DNA from: Mangifera indica
Lineage: Eukaryota > Streptophyta > Magnoliopsida > Sapindales > Anacardiaceae
Direction of reading: 5' to 3'
Assembly (NCBI RefSeq): GCF_011075055.1
Contig: NC_058149.1
Span: 5,462,449-5,526,448 of the forward strand
DNA length: 64,000 nucleotides
Positions 14,061 through 25,113 of this stretch are shown piece by piece. Position 1 is the first letter of the stretch, and the number at the start of each line of letters is the position of its first letter. The notes under the pieces were generated by a model. That model had not been told where the DNA came from, did not search any database, and worked only from the letters and a program-made list of their open reading frames with translations. The translations under genes were made by a program, and so were the position numbers.

Positions 14061-14841
14061 ACCCTAATCTTGATAATTTACGAATCTTTAATCGATATAT
14101 TTAGATGTCATCACAAACAACCTTCATATGACTTACATATACTCTGGCTAGAGATTTTATTTTCAATATTTATTGACATTTGTTCATGAACTCGAATCCA
14201 AATAATCTTGAGTCAGCATATACTCTCAATCCTATAACTCTGAGTCAACGAATCCTCTTTTGATCATCATTCATCTCCATATTGGACAATGCATGACCAA
14301 CTCATCTTTATCGAACAGAACATGATTAGCTTCGTATTTATACACCATATAAACCACATACATCTGTGTTAGATCTAACCATGATATCTCAGGTCAAAAG
14401 ATTATTTTGTATTCTAGTACAATCATATGATAAGTCATTGACTACATTGTAATGACTATGTGACTTATTTTTATTTGTCATGTTTGAAAAACAGTTTACT
14501 AACCGTGAATCCATATAATGCCTTAGTAACATGATCATGATCATCGCTCACACTAATATCATCCTATGATATTCAATTGGAGGCATTGAGTATGCCTACT
14601 ACATGACATTATTGCCCAATTAATATCATATCCATAGGGAACAATTCGATAATTCATTTTTGTTTATTAAGCACATTATTTGGATAGTTCACATACACAC
14701 TTTATATTAAAGCAAATAAAGGAAACAATTTATGTATATAAATAGAAAAACAACTTTTATTAATAAATCATTATTACATATATACAAGATGAAATACCCT
14801 GAAACCGATAACATGAATGGTTTTTAAGGCATACACTAACA
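14061..14841 (-). mobile_element. Probable copia LTR fragment (L5)
   Basis: The - strand begins TGTTAGTGTATGCC at 14841, the 5'-TG of a common copia LTR type. The sequence runs AT-rich to near the E3 integrase fragment. I could not find a matching second LTR or a PBS, so the left border is a guess. Confidence 0.4.
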
Positions 14842-15430
14842 CTTTTATAGTCAAGAGGTAAAGAAGTCAAAGTGGAATTCATCGTGATCATTCAACCTAC
14901 ACATTAATTCAATGATTCAAACTAATCATTTGCAATTACATCCCATAAGGAAAGTGAAACTATAAAGTGGATATGCCATTCAAACTATACAAAGTTATGA
15001 TAATTTCATCTTGTATAATTAAAAAGATACGGTGCAATGTCCACATGGAAAAAGGTTCTCAAAGTTTATAAAATCCTCTTCGCACTCTAAGAACTAGGGA
15101 TCATTGTTGTGCAATCAAAAAGTTCTCTTTGAAGTCAACCTTCAAAGTGCAACTAGATGCAACGATAAACATATAGTGATTAAATAGTTCTCTAGGTCAA
15201 AGTTTGTAACTCAGTCGAATCTTGTCTAAAGCTTAGACATCTCAACAAGTGACTAGTGATCAGATGACTTTTAACTCTATAACTTGTGAAGTGGAAGATT
15301 CCTTTAAAGGCAAACCAACAATTACAACCTATCAAAAGAGGGATACATCCAAATTTTATAGCAGAACATCCGCATAATGTACATTCAACGAGATGTTAAC
15401 TTTCCTTAAATGCAAGATATCGTTGATATT
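14842..15430. other. Unclassified repeat-like DNA
   Basis: No coding frame is recognisable. A short stretch near 15080-15115 (aactagggatcattgttgt) resembles 56960-56980, so both may come from one repeat family. Confidence 0.3.
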
Positions 15431-15479
15431 TTGGGATCAATTAACTACTATGCAAGGTGAACCCCTGACAGACTTGGTA

Positions 15480-15975
15480 CAATGGTTACGGGGTCTAGTC
15501 ACTATGCCACGAGGAGTTTGCTGATGAACAAAAAAAAAAGATACCATTGGTATAGGCATAATTTCCTCTCATTTAAATTCAAATAACTAATTAAGATCCT
15601 AAATTGGGGGATTTTCAAATAGAGATTTCTCTTCAAAAATCTTGTATATAAATAGACAAGGGAGAAAAAGGAAGAGATAGGAGAAAAAAGCAACAATACA
15701 AAAAGAATACAACCACAATGAACACTATTATTGTGTATACTATCATGTAGTATTATTGTGTTATACTCAAACTAGTGACAACATTATAAACGTAGATATT
15801 CTGATCATTAGGTTGAACAACATAAAATTTTTGAACATAAAATTTTTGTGTCTTTGTTCTTTTCTAATTAAGCTTCATGTATCTTCTCTCAAACTCATAG
15901 TAGACACCTAAGTTTGCTTATATTTTAATCACTACTACTATAATCCATCTTGTGCAAGTCTTTGAATTATGTACA
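15480..15975 (+). mobile_element. LTR-like relic with TATA box
   Basis: It contains a TATA box (gtatataaatagacaag, about 15643-15660), a purine-rich downstream stretch, and an 'acgtagatattctgatca..ttgaacaacataaaatttttg' type R/U5 sequence that recurs in plant LTR retrotransposons (usual form acgtaggc..gccgaaccacg). No second LTR or PBS was found. Which superfamily it belongs to is unclear. Confidence 0.4.
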
Positions 15976-18184
15976 TCACTTAGTGATGAAAAATCACATT
16001 AACAACTAACATACACATATTCATATAATATGTAATTTAGATATAATATGCACTTGGATACCTGAAAAAAAAAAAAAACCAAAATAAAATATATGTAATT
16101 TGATCTCTTTTACTTGTGGAAAGGTTTCCAAGGTTGCATTTATAATTTTTTTAAAATTAATGTTAGATTAAAATATAGTTTAAACATATACAAATATAAT
16201 ACAGTGGTATCCATGTTAATGCGATAATTGATCATTTATACATTATATAATTATCATGTAATTCAAAACAAAAAAGAATAAAAGAATATTAAGTGATTGT
16301 ATATCTCATCATCTATATACCATGTTGTCTCAAGGGTTAAGGTTATCGTTTTTAGACTTGGGTCAGACAAATATTTGATGAAGAAGCCAGGACAATGGTC
16401 AAATCAGATGAACCAATAGTTGGACTAATAAACTGTTTAGGGTTGATTTCATCTATTTTGTTTTACTCTATAGTCAAATTGATATATTCTTACAACTGAT
16501 TTTATTGCTTTCATTTCATGCAAGAACAAATTGATATTTGCTGGTGAATATAAAAGCAATGTGAAATGTTGCAACAAAGGAGGGAGCCACACAGAGACCA
16601 TAGCAAACCCTACGCACCATTCTCACCTATAACAATTAACCTCGTCTCTAATAGTTGCTTCTCACGATGATCCCCTCTCTGACAGTTCCATCCCGTACTG
16701 ACTTTGTCTTCACTAGCTCCATCCCATCTATAATTTTTTATTATTATCGTTATTATTATATTCATGTCAAGTAAATATAAAATTAACATAAAATTTATCA
16801 ATAAATTAATTACTTATAATGTTATCCAAAATCACATGGGTTTTAATTTCACCATGAGAATGATTAACAAAAACTTGAAGAGAAGAAGCACAAGGCAGAG
16901 CAAGGCTGCCACAAATATAAAATTAAATGTTGTATGGCCTAGGCAAGTGGCTGTGAAATCTTTGGATCAGAATTATCAAGTGCCAGATTTTCTGCCATGC
17001 TTTGGAGGAAAAAGTTATGGGTAGGAAGTTTCCCCTTTTCCCTCTTTTTTTTTTTATAATTAACTAATGTTCTGATTTATATAAATGTCAATTGGTTCAT
17101 AGAAATAAACGATAATTAAATAAATTAAAAAAAATATAGCATATGTGCAGATTTTTAAAATTGGATGTAGATTCCTGATACACGCAGATGCACATAAAGT
17201 AGTATATTTGCAACACTAATACATGAATGAGTAATCTCCAACAATTATGATGTATATTTAAACTGTATACAATGCCTATGCTTGTATTTTAGATGGCATT
17301 GATAAATAATTTATTAATGCAATAAATGTATGTTTAGTTTGTATTAATAATTAAAAATTTTGTCTTATATTAATTATCGACACTATCTAATTGGCGACAG
17401 TCCAAAATTCTTTAGATATGCAAAATTCATTACTTGATAATTTTCTTAATACTAGAAAGAAAAATTCAATCAAACTTTTTTGTATGAAAAATTGTAAAAT
17501 TAATCATTGATTATTTACCAAAATCATTTAATGGGTGTACTATTTTTCCTTGGAAACCCAGTTAGTGGTAATTAAAAATGATGCTATAATGTGGATTTTG
17601 AAAGAAATAAATTTTAATTGAGTAAAAATTAGATTTAAATAAATTTTAATTTATTTCAAAAGCATCATTTACGTGATTACGTCCTTCATCTTATTTTTCA
17701 TCTCTGTCTCTCAATATAAATGATTTTAATATAGGTTTTTTCTTTTTTAGAGTTTCTGCAAAATTTACGAAATTTTACATTAATGATTAATTAATTAAAG
17801 CATAATTATATTAAATAGATTTCGCTTAAAAAATTCTTTGATGATTGCATTGTAATTTTTATTTTAAAAAAACAAACAAACACCACTCCTGAATCTAACC
17901 ATTTGTTAAACTATAATAGCGAACAAATTAAAAAAGAAAAAAATGGATACTTTCCATAAATTTAAAAAAAAAAAATTATTTAAAACGGTTTAGCTACCAC
18001 AAATATGTGAATAATTAATTTACAAAGAAGGAAAAATAATCGATTAAACACAAATAATATTTCGTATTATTGGTTTTCTAAGACTATTATGTTATGTTAT
18101 AACTTTCCTTGCACAAGATAAAGCAAAAGTCAGTATCACCTGGTGAGGGGGCCTTTAGTGATATTGAAAATTTTCCCACATTTT
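15976..18184. other. AT-rich intergenic spacer
   Basis: I see no gene, RNA gene or complete element. A short frame at about 16850-17024 ends in a stop but matches no family I know. A short imperfect inverted repeat lies at about 17600-17665. Confidence 0.5.
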
Positions 18185-18240
18185 GGGTTCACCTATATAA
18201 ATCTATCACATTTTTTACACACTAAATATTTATACCATAA
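18185..18240 (+). repeat. Left TIR of the 4-kb MULE
   Basis: Inverted match to 22112-22167; see the element entry. Differences are single bases. Confidence 0.8.
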
Positions 18241-18612
18241 GGTTAGTTGAATACCTAAATTACTCTTGTCTTCAACTTTATAAACACAAGGAAGAGTCGA
18301 CCTTTTGAACACTAAAAAGCAAATTTTTTTTAGAGATCTTGCAGAAAACTCATCATAATCCATATCAATGTTGATTCATACCCCTTATCTTACATATTTT
18401 TTGTTTAATAGTTGAAAACCAAAGATTGTATACTAGATGAAGTAGATGATTTATGATAAATTTATGTTAATATATTGCCGAATGTTGTCATTTGTATGTT
18501 AAAATAGTTGAAGTATTGATTCTTAGTTCAACTGAGATCTGGATCTTGACTGAAAAATGAGTTAATATATTGTTGAATGTTATTATTTGTAATTTACTAT
18601 AATCTAGAAATT

Positions 18613-18674
18613 GTAAGAAGAAGGGGTAGGCAAGATCGCCTAGTATAGGCAACTTGGCTACCCCTTCTTCCTAC
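18613..18674. repeat. Near-perfect hairpin inside the MULE
   Basis: The left arm GTAAGAAGAAGGGGTAGGCA and the reverse complement of the right arm GTAGGAAGAAGGGGTAGCCA match at all but a few positions, and the pairing continues to CGCCTA/TAGGCA around a loop of about 3 nt. The stem is about 29 bp. It lies in the 5' part of the element upstream of the transposase frame. Confidence 0.75.
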
Positions 18675-18729
18675 AAGAATTTGCAATTTTTCGTTAAAGT
18701 TTATTCGCTTTAAGAAAATAAAAAGGAAA

Positions 18730-20880
18730 AAGCCATATTTAAGATTTGTTTCAAAGGACAATGGATTACAGGTGATAACAATGTATGAAATATGTTAGTA
18801 GGAATAAAAGACTGATCTATATCAACACAAGTATTGATTTTAAGGATTTGTAGCAAAAATATACTATCGTCTCAGAATCAATCGAAGTCAACCAAATGTT
18901 CACATATTTATCCCTGGTGATGTATCGGTGGGTCTAATTAAGATTATAGATAATGATGATCTTAAGTATGTGATGGTGGTAGCAAAAAGTTTACGAGTAT
19001 CGACAAAACTTTATGTTACCAAGAGTCTTTTTGAAGGAAAGGACAATCAACAAGACAAAAAGATTCATGAGAAAGAAAGAGAGGATCATCCGACGTACGA
19101 CTGGACACAACAACAAAGTTTACAAGAGAATGGTGTGAATCATGGTGATGATGATGATGATAATGACGATGTAGATGAGGATTATAATGTTGAGGGTAAT
19201 AACGATGATAACGATGATGATGAATTTCCAAGGTTTGATGATGTTGACAACATGTACTACATATCAAGCTAAGACATTAGGAGAAGTTAAATCAATGCTT
19301 ATAATAACGAGGTCGAGTGTAGCACAGGACGTCATGGCTTCATATATATTAGAGCATATATAAGTCACATTCATAATCCTAATATGTTTTAATGGGTTCC
19401 TAAGCTTGTCATGGATGTTGAGAACACGAGTGTTAGTAATTGAGAAATACAAAGAGGCAACAGTCTAAACATTATGGGTTTTTATGATTCAAAAGTTGAA
19501 TTGATGTTTTATTTGAAAGATATGTTTTAGAGACAGGTAATCAAATGGAAAGTTGATTACTCTAATAGGACACATTATGAGATTAGGTGTGTATCTCCTC
19601 AATGCCAATGGCCGACAAGAGCAAAAGGGGAGGAGGATGGAGACTACAAGGTATTAAAGTGTATAAATAATATACAAACTTATCCAAGAGATCAAATATT
19701 GTCATATCATAGATAGAGTAGTGCAAGATCAGTAGGGACCATTTTAAATTAATGTTTGTGGTTGATCGCATCTATCAACTTAAGGGAATTATTTTCAACA
19801 TGGTAGATAGGTGACATTTCATACACATAAGCATGACGTGTGAAGATATACGTTATAAATGCATTACGAAGATCTCCCAAGGAGTTTTTCATGCTCTTAC
19901 CTGAGTATTGTCATAATCTGAAGCTAAAGAACCCAAGAACTGTTATACATATTGATATTGATATGGAAAATAAGTTTCAATTCTTTTTTATGGCTTTAGG
20001 TTGTTCGATAAGGAGATTCTGACAAATTTGTCACCTGGTGATTTGCACTGACACTTCACATTTGAAAGGAAAGTACCTTGGGTCTCTTTTTCATTGCTGT
20101 TGTGAAATGTGACAATAATCAAATTTATCCATTGGTTTTCGATTTCAAGCACAAGGAATGAATAGATACGTGGACTATGTTCTTAAGGTACTTACACTTG
20201 TGCATTAGCAATGTTCCAAGCTTGGCCATTATTTTTTATCGACATCATTCAATCATTGTGTTGATGGTGAACGTAATGCCTCATGCCCGTTATGGTTTTT
20301 GTAACTACCGTTTAAAAGGTAACATGCATATGCACTTCAAAAATACCTAGCATATTAAAAGATTATTTTTGAAAACTATGAAGGCATATCGCATCAGTGA
20401 CTTTAAATTTGCCATGAGTATAATTATTCAAGTGAATGTTGTTACGGTAGCCCATTTGGCCAATCTTAGGTAGAGAAAGACTGCTCGTGTTTTGTTTGTC
20501 ACCATATTAGTTGAATTTCTTAGAAGCACAATACAACATTGGTTTTACAATTGGTGAAACCTAGCAGATATAATTACCTAATATTGGTATTAATTTATTT
20601 TTTATTACATTGGATTTTATTAGTGTTTTAACATGTGAGAGATCTCACCTATTAACACCATGGTTAGAGGATAAAATTGTTGGACATGTGAGTAAATCTG
20701 CCAATACAGTGGTTAAACAATCAACGTCTACGAATATGACATACATGATATGCGGCAATAGATGTTCCTTATGAATATTTTGTATCAAACATGTGAATAT
20801 AGGAAATTTCAACTTTCTCAGATTCCATGTACACAAGTGGTTGTTGCAAGGTTCAATAATCTCTTAGACTGTTTCAAATA
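18730..20880 (+). pseudogene. MuDR-family transposase (dead)
   Basis: The N-terminal part, IPGDVSVGLIKIIDNDDLKY, leads into an acidic Asp/Asn-rich linker (about 19140-19245). After a break comes the MuDR zinc-binding-like phrase HYEIRCVSPQCQWPTRAKG (about 19570-19620), then LLPEYCHNLKLKNPRT and FFMALGCSIR (19890-20020). The catalytic-domain phrase TDTSHLKGKY (usual VDATHLKGKY) follows at about 20050, and YGFCNYRLKGNMHMHFKNT at about 20290-20350. The C-terminal zinc-finger region (LTPWLEDKI, about 20650) is degraded. At least six in-frame stops occur, and the SDRH catalytic phrase reads FYRHHS, so the second acidic residue is lost. The transposase identity is certain; it cannot be functional. 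Confidence 0.85.
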
Positions 20881-21019
20881 AGCTATTATATATTATTCGA
20901 TAAAATATTTGTAAGGGGTGTATAGAAAATATGGTAATCCAATAGAGAATCAATCAACTTGGGTACCATCTAATATGCCGCCATTGATGATATTCCTATA
21001 CCTAGTCCTTAACTGCCCT

Positions 21020-21289
21020 CTAAATGTCAATATAATGTAATGATATGTTAACACTTGAGAAGTATTCCTCCTTCAATATAGGCCTTTCTGAACAATTCAC
21101 GTAGTGTGATACTTCTACATCATGCCCAAATATAAGATTAGTCACAAAAGCAAACTCCATTGGACTGAAATAGGCATCCATGCCATTTAATCTAAACCAT
21201 AGTTCACTATTGGGGTCTATGTGATTATTTAAATGGAATAGTACCATATATATAATAATGACGCTAAACGGGATCTCATCCGATCTCAA
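21020..21289 (-). pseudogene. DUF1985-like fragment (Ulp1-associated) inside the MULE
   Basis: An 89-residue open frame on the - strand contains ELWFRLNGMDAYFSPMEFAF followed by VTNLIFG. This resembles the plant DUF1985 signature (LWF.vnG.plrFs..EFalvTGL.cg). DUF1985 domains often precede Ulp1-type cysteine protease domains in plant MULE-borne genes (Kaonashi/KI-MULE type). No protease His-Asp-Cys region could be found nearby, so only this piece is supported. It is convergent with the transposase. The family call is from memory of the motif and is moderately sure. Confidence 0.55.
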
Positions 21290-22111
21290 GAATTACCCAA
21301 AACAGGTAGTATGAAACATCTCTCATTACATCATCATCAGTTTCTCATTTATGATGCTCACTACATCTATCTTCATGCAGAGCATCATTTACACATGAAA
21401 TATGAAGACTTTGTGAAACCTGTAGTTCCCCTCATGGTCATTGATTATGTTCCTAAAAATGAACAAAAGCATTTCATTATTACTCTGTATCCCAAAAGAA
21501 AAAGTTTTTTATGAACAATGTAAGTAAGCAACATCACTTACTTGTTCTTCAACAAATACACCAACCAAAACCCACCAAATCACAACCAAAATCAGGCATA
21601 CACTTATATATTTGTTTTACGACTAAAAACCCTTTATTATCACCAAAAAAATCCTAACTTTTCATTACCGAAACCCTAGATCTAACTGAAAAAACCAACC
21701 ATCAATAATCAACCATTCAAATCTCATTCACCTATCCTGCCATTGCAAATTGGTCAATCGATCGGCTTTAGATGATGGTTTCAGCATCTACAATTGGAGA
21801 ACATAGTGACAACGACTTTAAATCTTTGGTGTTGACAGCGGATCTTCAACTCTTACGTCAGTAGAAATTGGCTCTTCAATTATTCGACGTCGATCAACAT
21901 CGGCTCTTCGTCAATCAATGTCGACTCTTCCACTCTTCCACTCTTGCATGTGTTTCCTCTTTGCAATGGATTTTGATGGATTGAGAAGAAGTTCACGTAA
22001 AAGAAGAAAAAGAGGACCTTGCCTATCCTATTTAGTCACACTTAAATAGTAAGCAGTGTGTGGTTTCAAAGTGTGGTCAACTCAAGGGGCATTTCTAGGA
22101 TTGTTCACATT

Positions 22112-22167
22112 TTATGGTATAAATATTTAGTGTGCAAAAGGTGTAATAAATTTGTATAGACGAACTC
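22112..22167 (-). repeat. Right TIR of the 4-kb MULE
   Basis: Inverted match to 18185-18240. Confidence 0.8.
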
Positions 22168-22243
22168 TTTTAGTTACAAAATTTTTTATATCCCATGTTT
22201 CTATATATTAAATAAAAATTATGTATTAATTTTAAATAATGGG

Positions 22244-22250
<7 letters not shown>

Positions 22251-22293
<43 letters not shown>
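22251..22293. repeat. (AT)n microsatellite
   Basis: 43 bp of uninterrupted AT dinucleotides. Confidence 0.95.
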
Positions 22294-22295
<2 letters not shown>

Positions 22296-23070
22296 CTAAT
22301 AAATACAAGAAATTTATATAAACTCATATCATATCTCAATCATCTGGCTAGATTTGCTTGTTTGGCACAGAGAGAATAATCAGATGGGAAACCGTTGAAA
22401 TTTTCCTTGAACAAGAAATGATCAGTAGATAGAACACATGTCTATTCTGTTGGACACAAATTCAACAAATTTTTAGTTTTAAATATTATATCTATAACAT
22501 TAAACCATATAATAAGTAATTAATCAAATTTACCTTATGGAGTATACAATATTCAGCTACAACTATGATGATGAGTTAGTTTTTCCTTCTCATTGAAATC
22601 CCAACTTTTATTTTTCTTTTATTTTCTTATTTTCTAGGTCTTTCTTGAACCTTAGAGAGGACTGGATTTCTATATTTGAACATAACTTTAGAAGGATCTT
22701 TTGTTTTTTAAAATAGTACTATGTATTCTAAGTTAATATCCCAATTTATTTCTGAAGTTATTTGCCTTGAATCTTACATTAACATATGGAAGATCATAAT
22801 ATGGAGTACAAGACTCGGAAAAACCAACTTTTCATACATTATAATTGTAAATATTATGAGTAGTGTTATATGACCTCAATTTGGAGTTTTTAATTAAATA
22901 CTCAAATAATGTGTGAATATATAATTAAATATTATTTTATTTTTAATTTACTTTTCTTCCCACTTCTTTTCATCTCCTCCAATGTACAGTTTGCAACACA
23001 TATATACTAATACCATCATAATATAATCCCTTGTACTAAAACTTTTATATATTATTATATACACTTTAAT
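22294..23070. other. Upstream region of gene 1
   Basis: AT-rich DNA without a coding frame. It probably contains the distal promoter of the gene starting near 23.1 kb. I see no transposon borders. Confidence 0.4.
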
Positions 23071-23077
23071 TTATTTA

Positions 23078-23108
<31 letters not shown>

Positions 23109-23110
23109 TC
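23071..23110 (+). promoter_or_regulatory. Core promoter of gene 1: TATA box and CT tract
   Basis: TTATTTATAAAC (23071-23082) is followed immediately by a 26-bp CT repeat (23085-23110), a common plant arrangement of TATA box plus pyrimidine-rich start region. The transcription start is inferred near 23105-23115. Confidence 0.55.
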
Positions 23111-23218
23111 AAAATATTACACACAATATTTCTACTGGCCTAGCATTTTTTCTTTCCCTCCTTCACAGGCTGTCATGGTTGAATTATTAAGACCCTGAAT
23201 TATATTTTTTAAGCCTTG

Positions 23219-23347
23219 ATGATTCTCTTTGTTGTTTATTCAAGCAAAGTGGGACTCCTTCCCTTTCATCTCCAGATTTTTGCTTCTTCCACTGCTTTGT
23301 TTGCTCCGTCTATGTTGCTCAATATTTTCATTTCATTTCTTTCTTAA
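23219..23347 (+). CDS. uORF (42 codons) in the 5' leader of gene 1
   Basis: An ATG at 23219 opens 42 codons rich in Leu, Phe and Ser, ending TAA at 23345. It is one of four upstream ATG frames in the inferred leader: a 7-codon frame near 23175, this one, a 17-codon frame at 23383-23436, and an ATG at 23433. The last runs through the leader splice site and stops just inside the main coding region. Whether the peptide is made is unknown; it matches nothing I recognise. Confidence 0.3.
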   Translation: MILFVVYSSKVGLLPFHLQIFASSTALFAPSMLLNIFISFLS

Positions 23348-23479
23348 TTCATTAAAGACTTCTTCTTCTTCTTCTTACACTTATGGATCCAACGACTTGT
23401 CGCTTCAGCAAAGAAGAAAAATATTTTTTTCAATGAGCCTCATACAAGAACTTCTCCATCTGCTCATCTTTTGTTTCAG

Positions 23480-24235
23480 GTAATTTAATTGAAGTTTGTT
23501 GATGTTGATTTTTAAATATATATGTAGTGCTTTTGTAGTTTAAGAATCTTAGATTGTTTTTATGTTTAAAATTATTCAATATTGAAAGAGACTTTTGTTT
23601 TAGATGATGTACAGTGTTGTGTTCCAAAACAATTTTTTTCATCAAACTTTCTCTTTCAGTCCTACTGTTTGGCTTGTATAATATCGTTTTTGATTTGCTT
23701 TTGGAAGAAGCAAATAGAAGGGGAAACTTTTCGAGAACAATTTAATTAAATTCCTGAAGATAGATAGAATTAAGAGAAGGCCACTGAGAATAATGGCTGG
23801 TGACCCATTTGACATATCTTTGGTCTCAGTATTGCCCACATCCCACTTCACCTTTAAGCTTTAGAAGCTATTTGGTAACACTACTTTCAGAGCTCCGAAT
23901 GAAAATTCACAAAACGTTTAAATTTCCATTTGTTTCTTCTTCTATTCAATACCTTGAAAATTAACTCTCACCGCTAATTTTCAACACCTTTTTCCATGTG
24001 CCAAACGTGGCCTGCATTTGGTGCCCCAATTGGGGAACCATAAAGCTTTTTTGTGGATAATTTCACTTTGTAATGGCCTAAAGTTCCCTCTTTCCAGAAT
24101 TCAGTTGATTTTGTTTGGTCTTACTACTATTCCATTTTGTTCATGATCAGATCTATTAATCAAAAAATTTTTCGAATAATTGTGTCAGTTTTCTCTTCTA
24201 TTTTAGCAACAAATTTGAGGGTCACTTAATTTCAG
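23480..24235 (+). other. Probable 5'-UTR intron of gene 1
   Basis: The donor TTTCAG|GTAATT at 23479/23480 and acceptor TTAATTTCAG at 24235 lie 2 nt before the ATG. The intervening 756 bp is AT-rich and without coding potential. This is an inferred splice, supported by strong consensus at both ends. Confidence 0.55.
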
Positions 24236-24237
24236 GC

Positions 24238-25113
24238 ATGGGAACCAAATTTGAGTATGCAATCAATCCGTTAGCAGTTTCAACAAATTCTAACAGCTTC
24301 GACTTTGATCGTGTGGACGATTGGGATTATTTCCAATCTAGAGAGGTGAATAAGTTTCAAAGAACTCAACAAGACTGTTTTCGCAGCTCCATGGACAGGA
24401 TGCTTGACAAGCACAACATTGAATCCATAAAAAGAACAATGCAGATCCAGGAAGATATCTTCAAACACCAGGTGAACTCAAGGTCTTTATATCTCTTAAT
24501 TATTTGAACTCTTTATTGTAAGATTTCGATCCATTGTCAAGATATTATCTTTAGTGCTGTTTATATCCAGCAGACCCACCTCAAATAGTGAGACTTAGAT
24601 TTCCTATAAATTTGACTAGGATTCCGAAAATTTCAGGTCCAAGAACTCCACAGGCTGTATAGCGTGCAAAAGATGTTGATGGCTGAGCTGAAGAAAGAAA
24701 GTAAGCAAAGTAGAATTTCAATGGCGAGTTCAGAAATGAAGCATTCACAAACATTTATGAAAACACAAAACGCAACAACTGCTTCAGGCTATATTTTCCA
24801 GGTTCAAAATATTCCTGAAGATCCAAGCACCAGGGAAAGAAGCGGCAGCAGCCAAATTGGGAATAAATTACCGAGCACTGAAGGGTCTAATGAAGAGAGT
24901 GAAGTTGAGTTAACATTAAGCATTGGAGTAAGGTCAAACAAGAAGAGATCAAAAGGTCAAGAATTGAAGGAAACCAGGGAGATTGATTCAACGGCATCGT
25001 TTAAATCTGATAGCGGCCCAACCACTCCAATAAGTAGCTCAAGTGCCACATTTGATAACCAGGAAAAGAAGATACCTCATTGGCTTTTCGGATTAAGCAT
25101 AAACAGGAGTTGA
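24238..25113 (+). CDS. Plant-specific protein of unknown function (ELHRLY/DUF863-like N-terminus)
   Basis: Two coding exons, 24238-24471 and 24637-25113, join in phase 0 (CAG|GTGAAC donor, TTTCAG acceptor) and give 236 residues. The start MGTK is the usual start of this plant family. Residues 61-98 form a charged, probably helical segment with IFKHQVQELHRLYSVQKMLM, the family hallmark spanning the splice junction. The middle is Ser-rich and probably disordered. VELTLSIG at 168-175 is Leu-rich and loosely resembles an EAR-type repression motif, with Ile in place of the last Leu. A Ser-rich stretch and the conserved tail PHWLFGLSINRS close the protein. No enzyme domain, signal peptide or membrane segment is visible. 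The family is known in land plants but has no settled function to my knowledge; a nuclear role is only a guess. Both exons are intact with normal codon use. The gene structure is confident, the function is not. Confidence 0.85.

Larger units (their letters stand above)
18185..22167 (+). mobile_element. Mutator-like element with 56-bp TIRs, transposase and captured DUF1985
   Basis: The left end 18185-18240 and the reverse complement of 22112-22167 match over 56 bp with only scattered differences, both starting G(G/A)GTTC and both containing the perfect core ACACTAAATATTTATACCAT (the right copy reads GCACTAAATATT...). The interior carries MuDR-type transposase remains (+) and a DUF1985-like fragment (-). 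No clear 9-bp target duplication remains at these borders. At 3,983 bp with transposase it was once autonomous; it is now dead. Confidence 0.8.

Noticed and set aside
16764..17024. 86-aa ORF with a basic stretch
   Set aside because: No recognised domain, no neighbouring exons and no promoter signs; kept only as a spacer remark.
19016..19267. His-rich 83-aa ORF on the - strand
   Set aside because: It is the antisense of the GAT-rich acidic linker of the MULE transposase.
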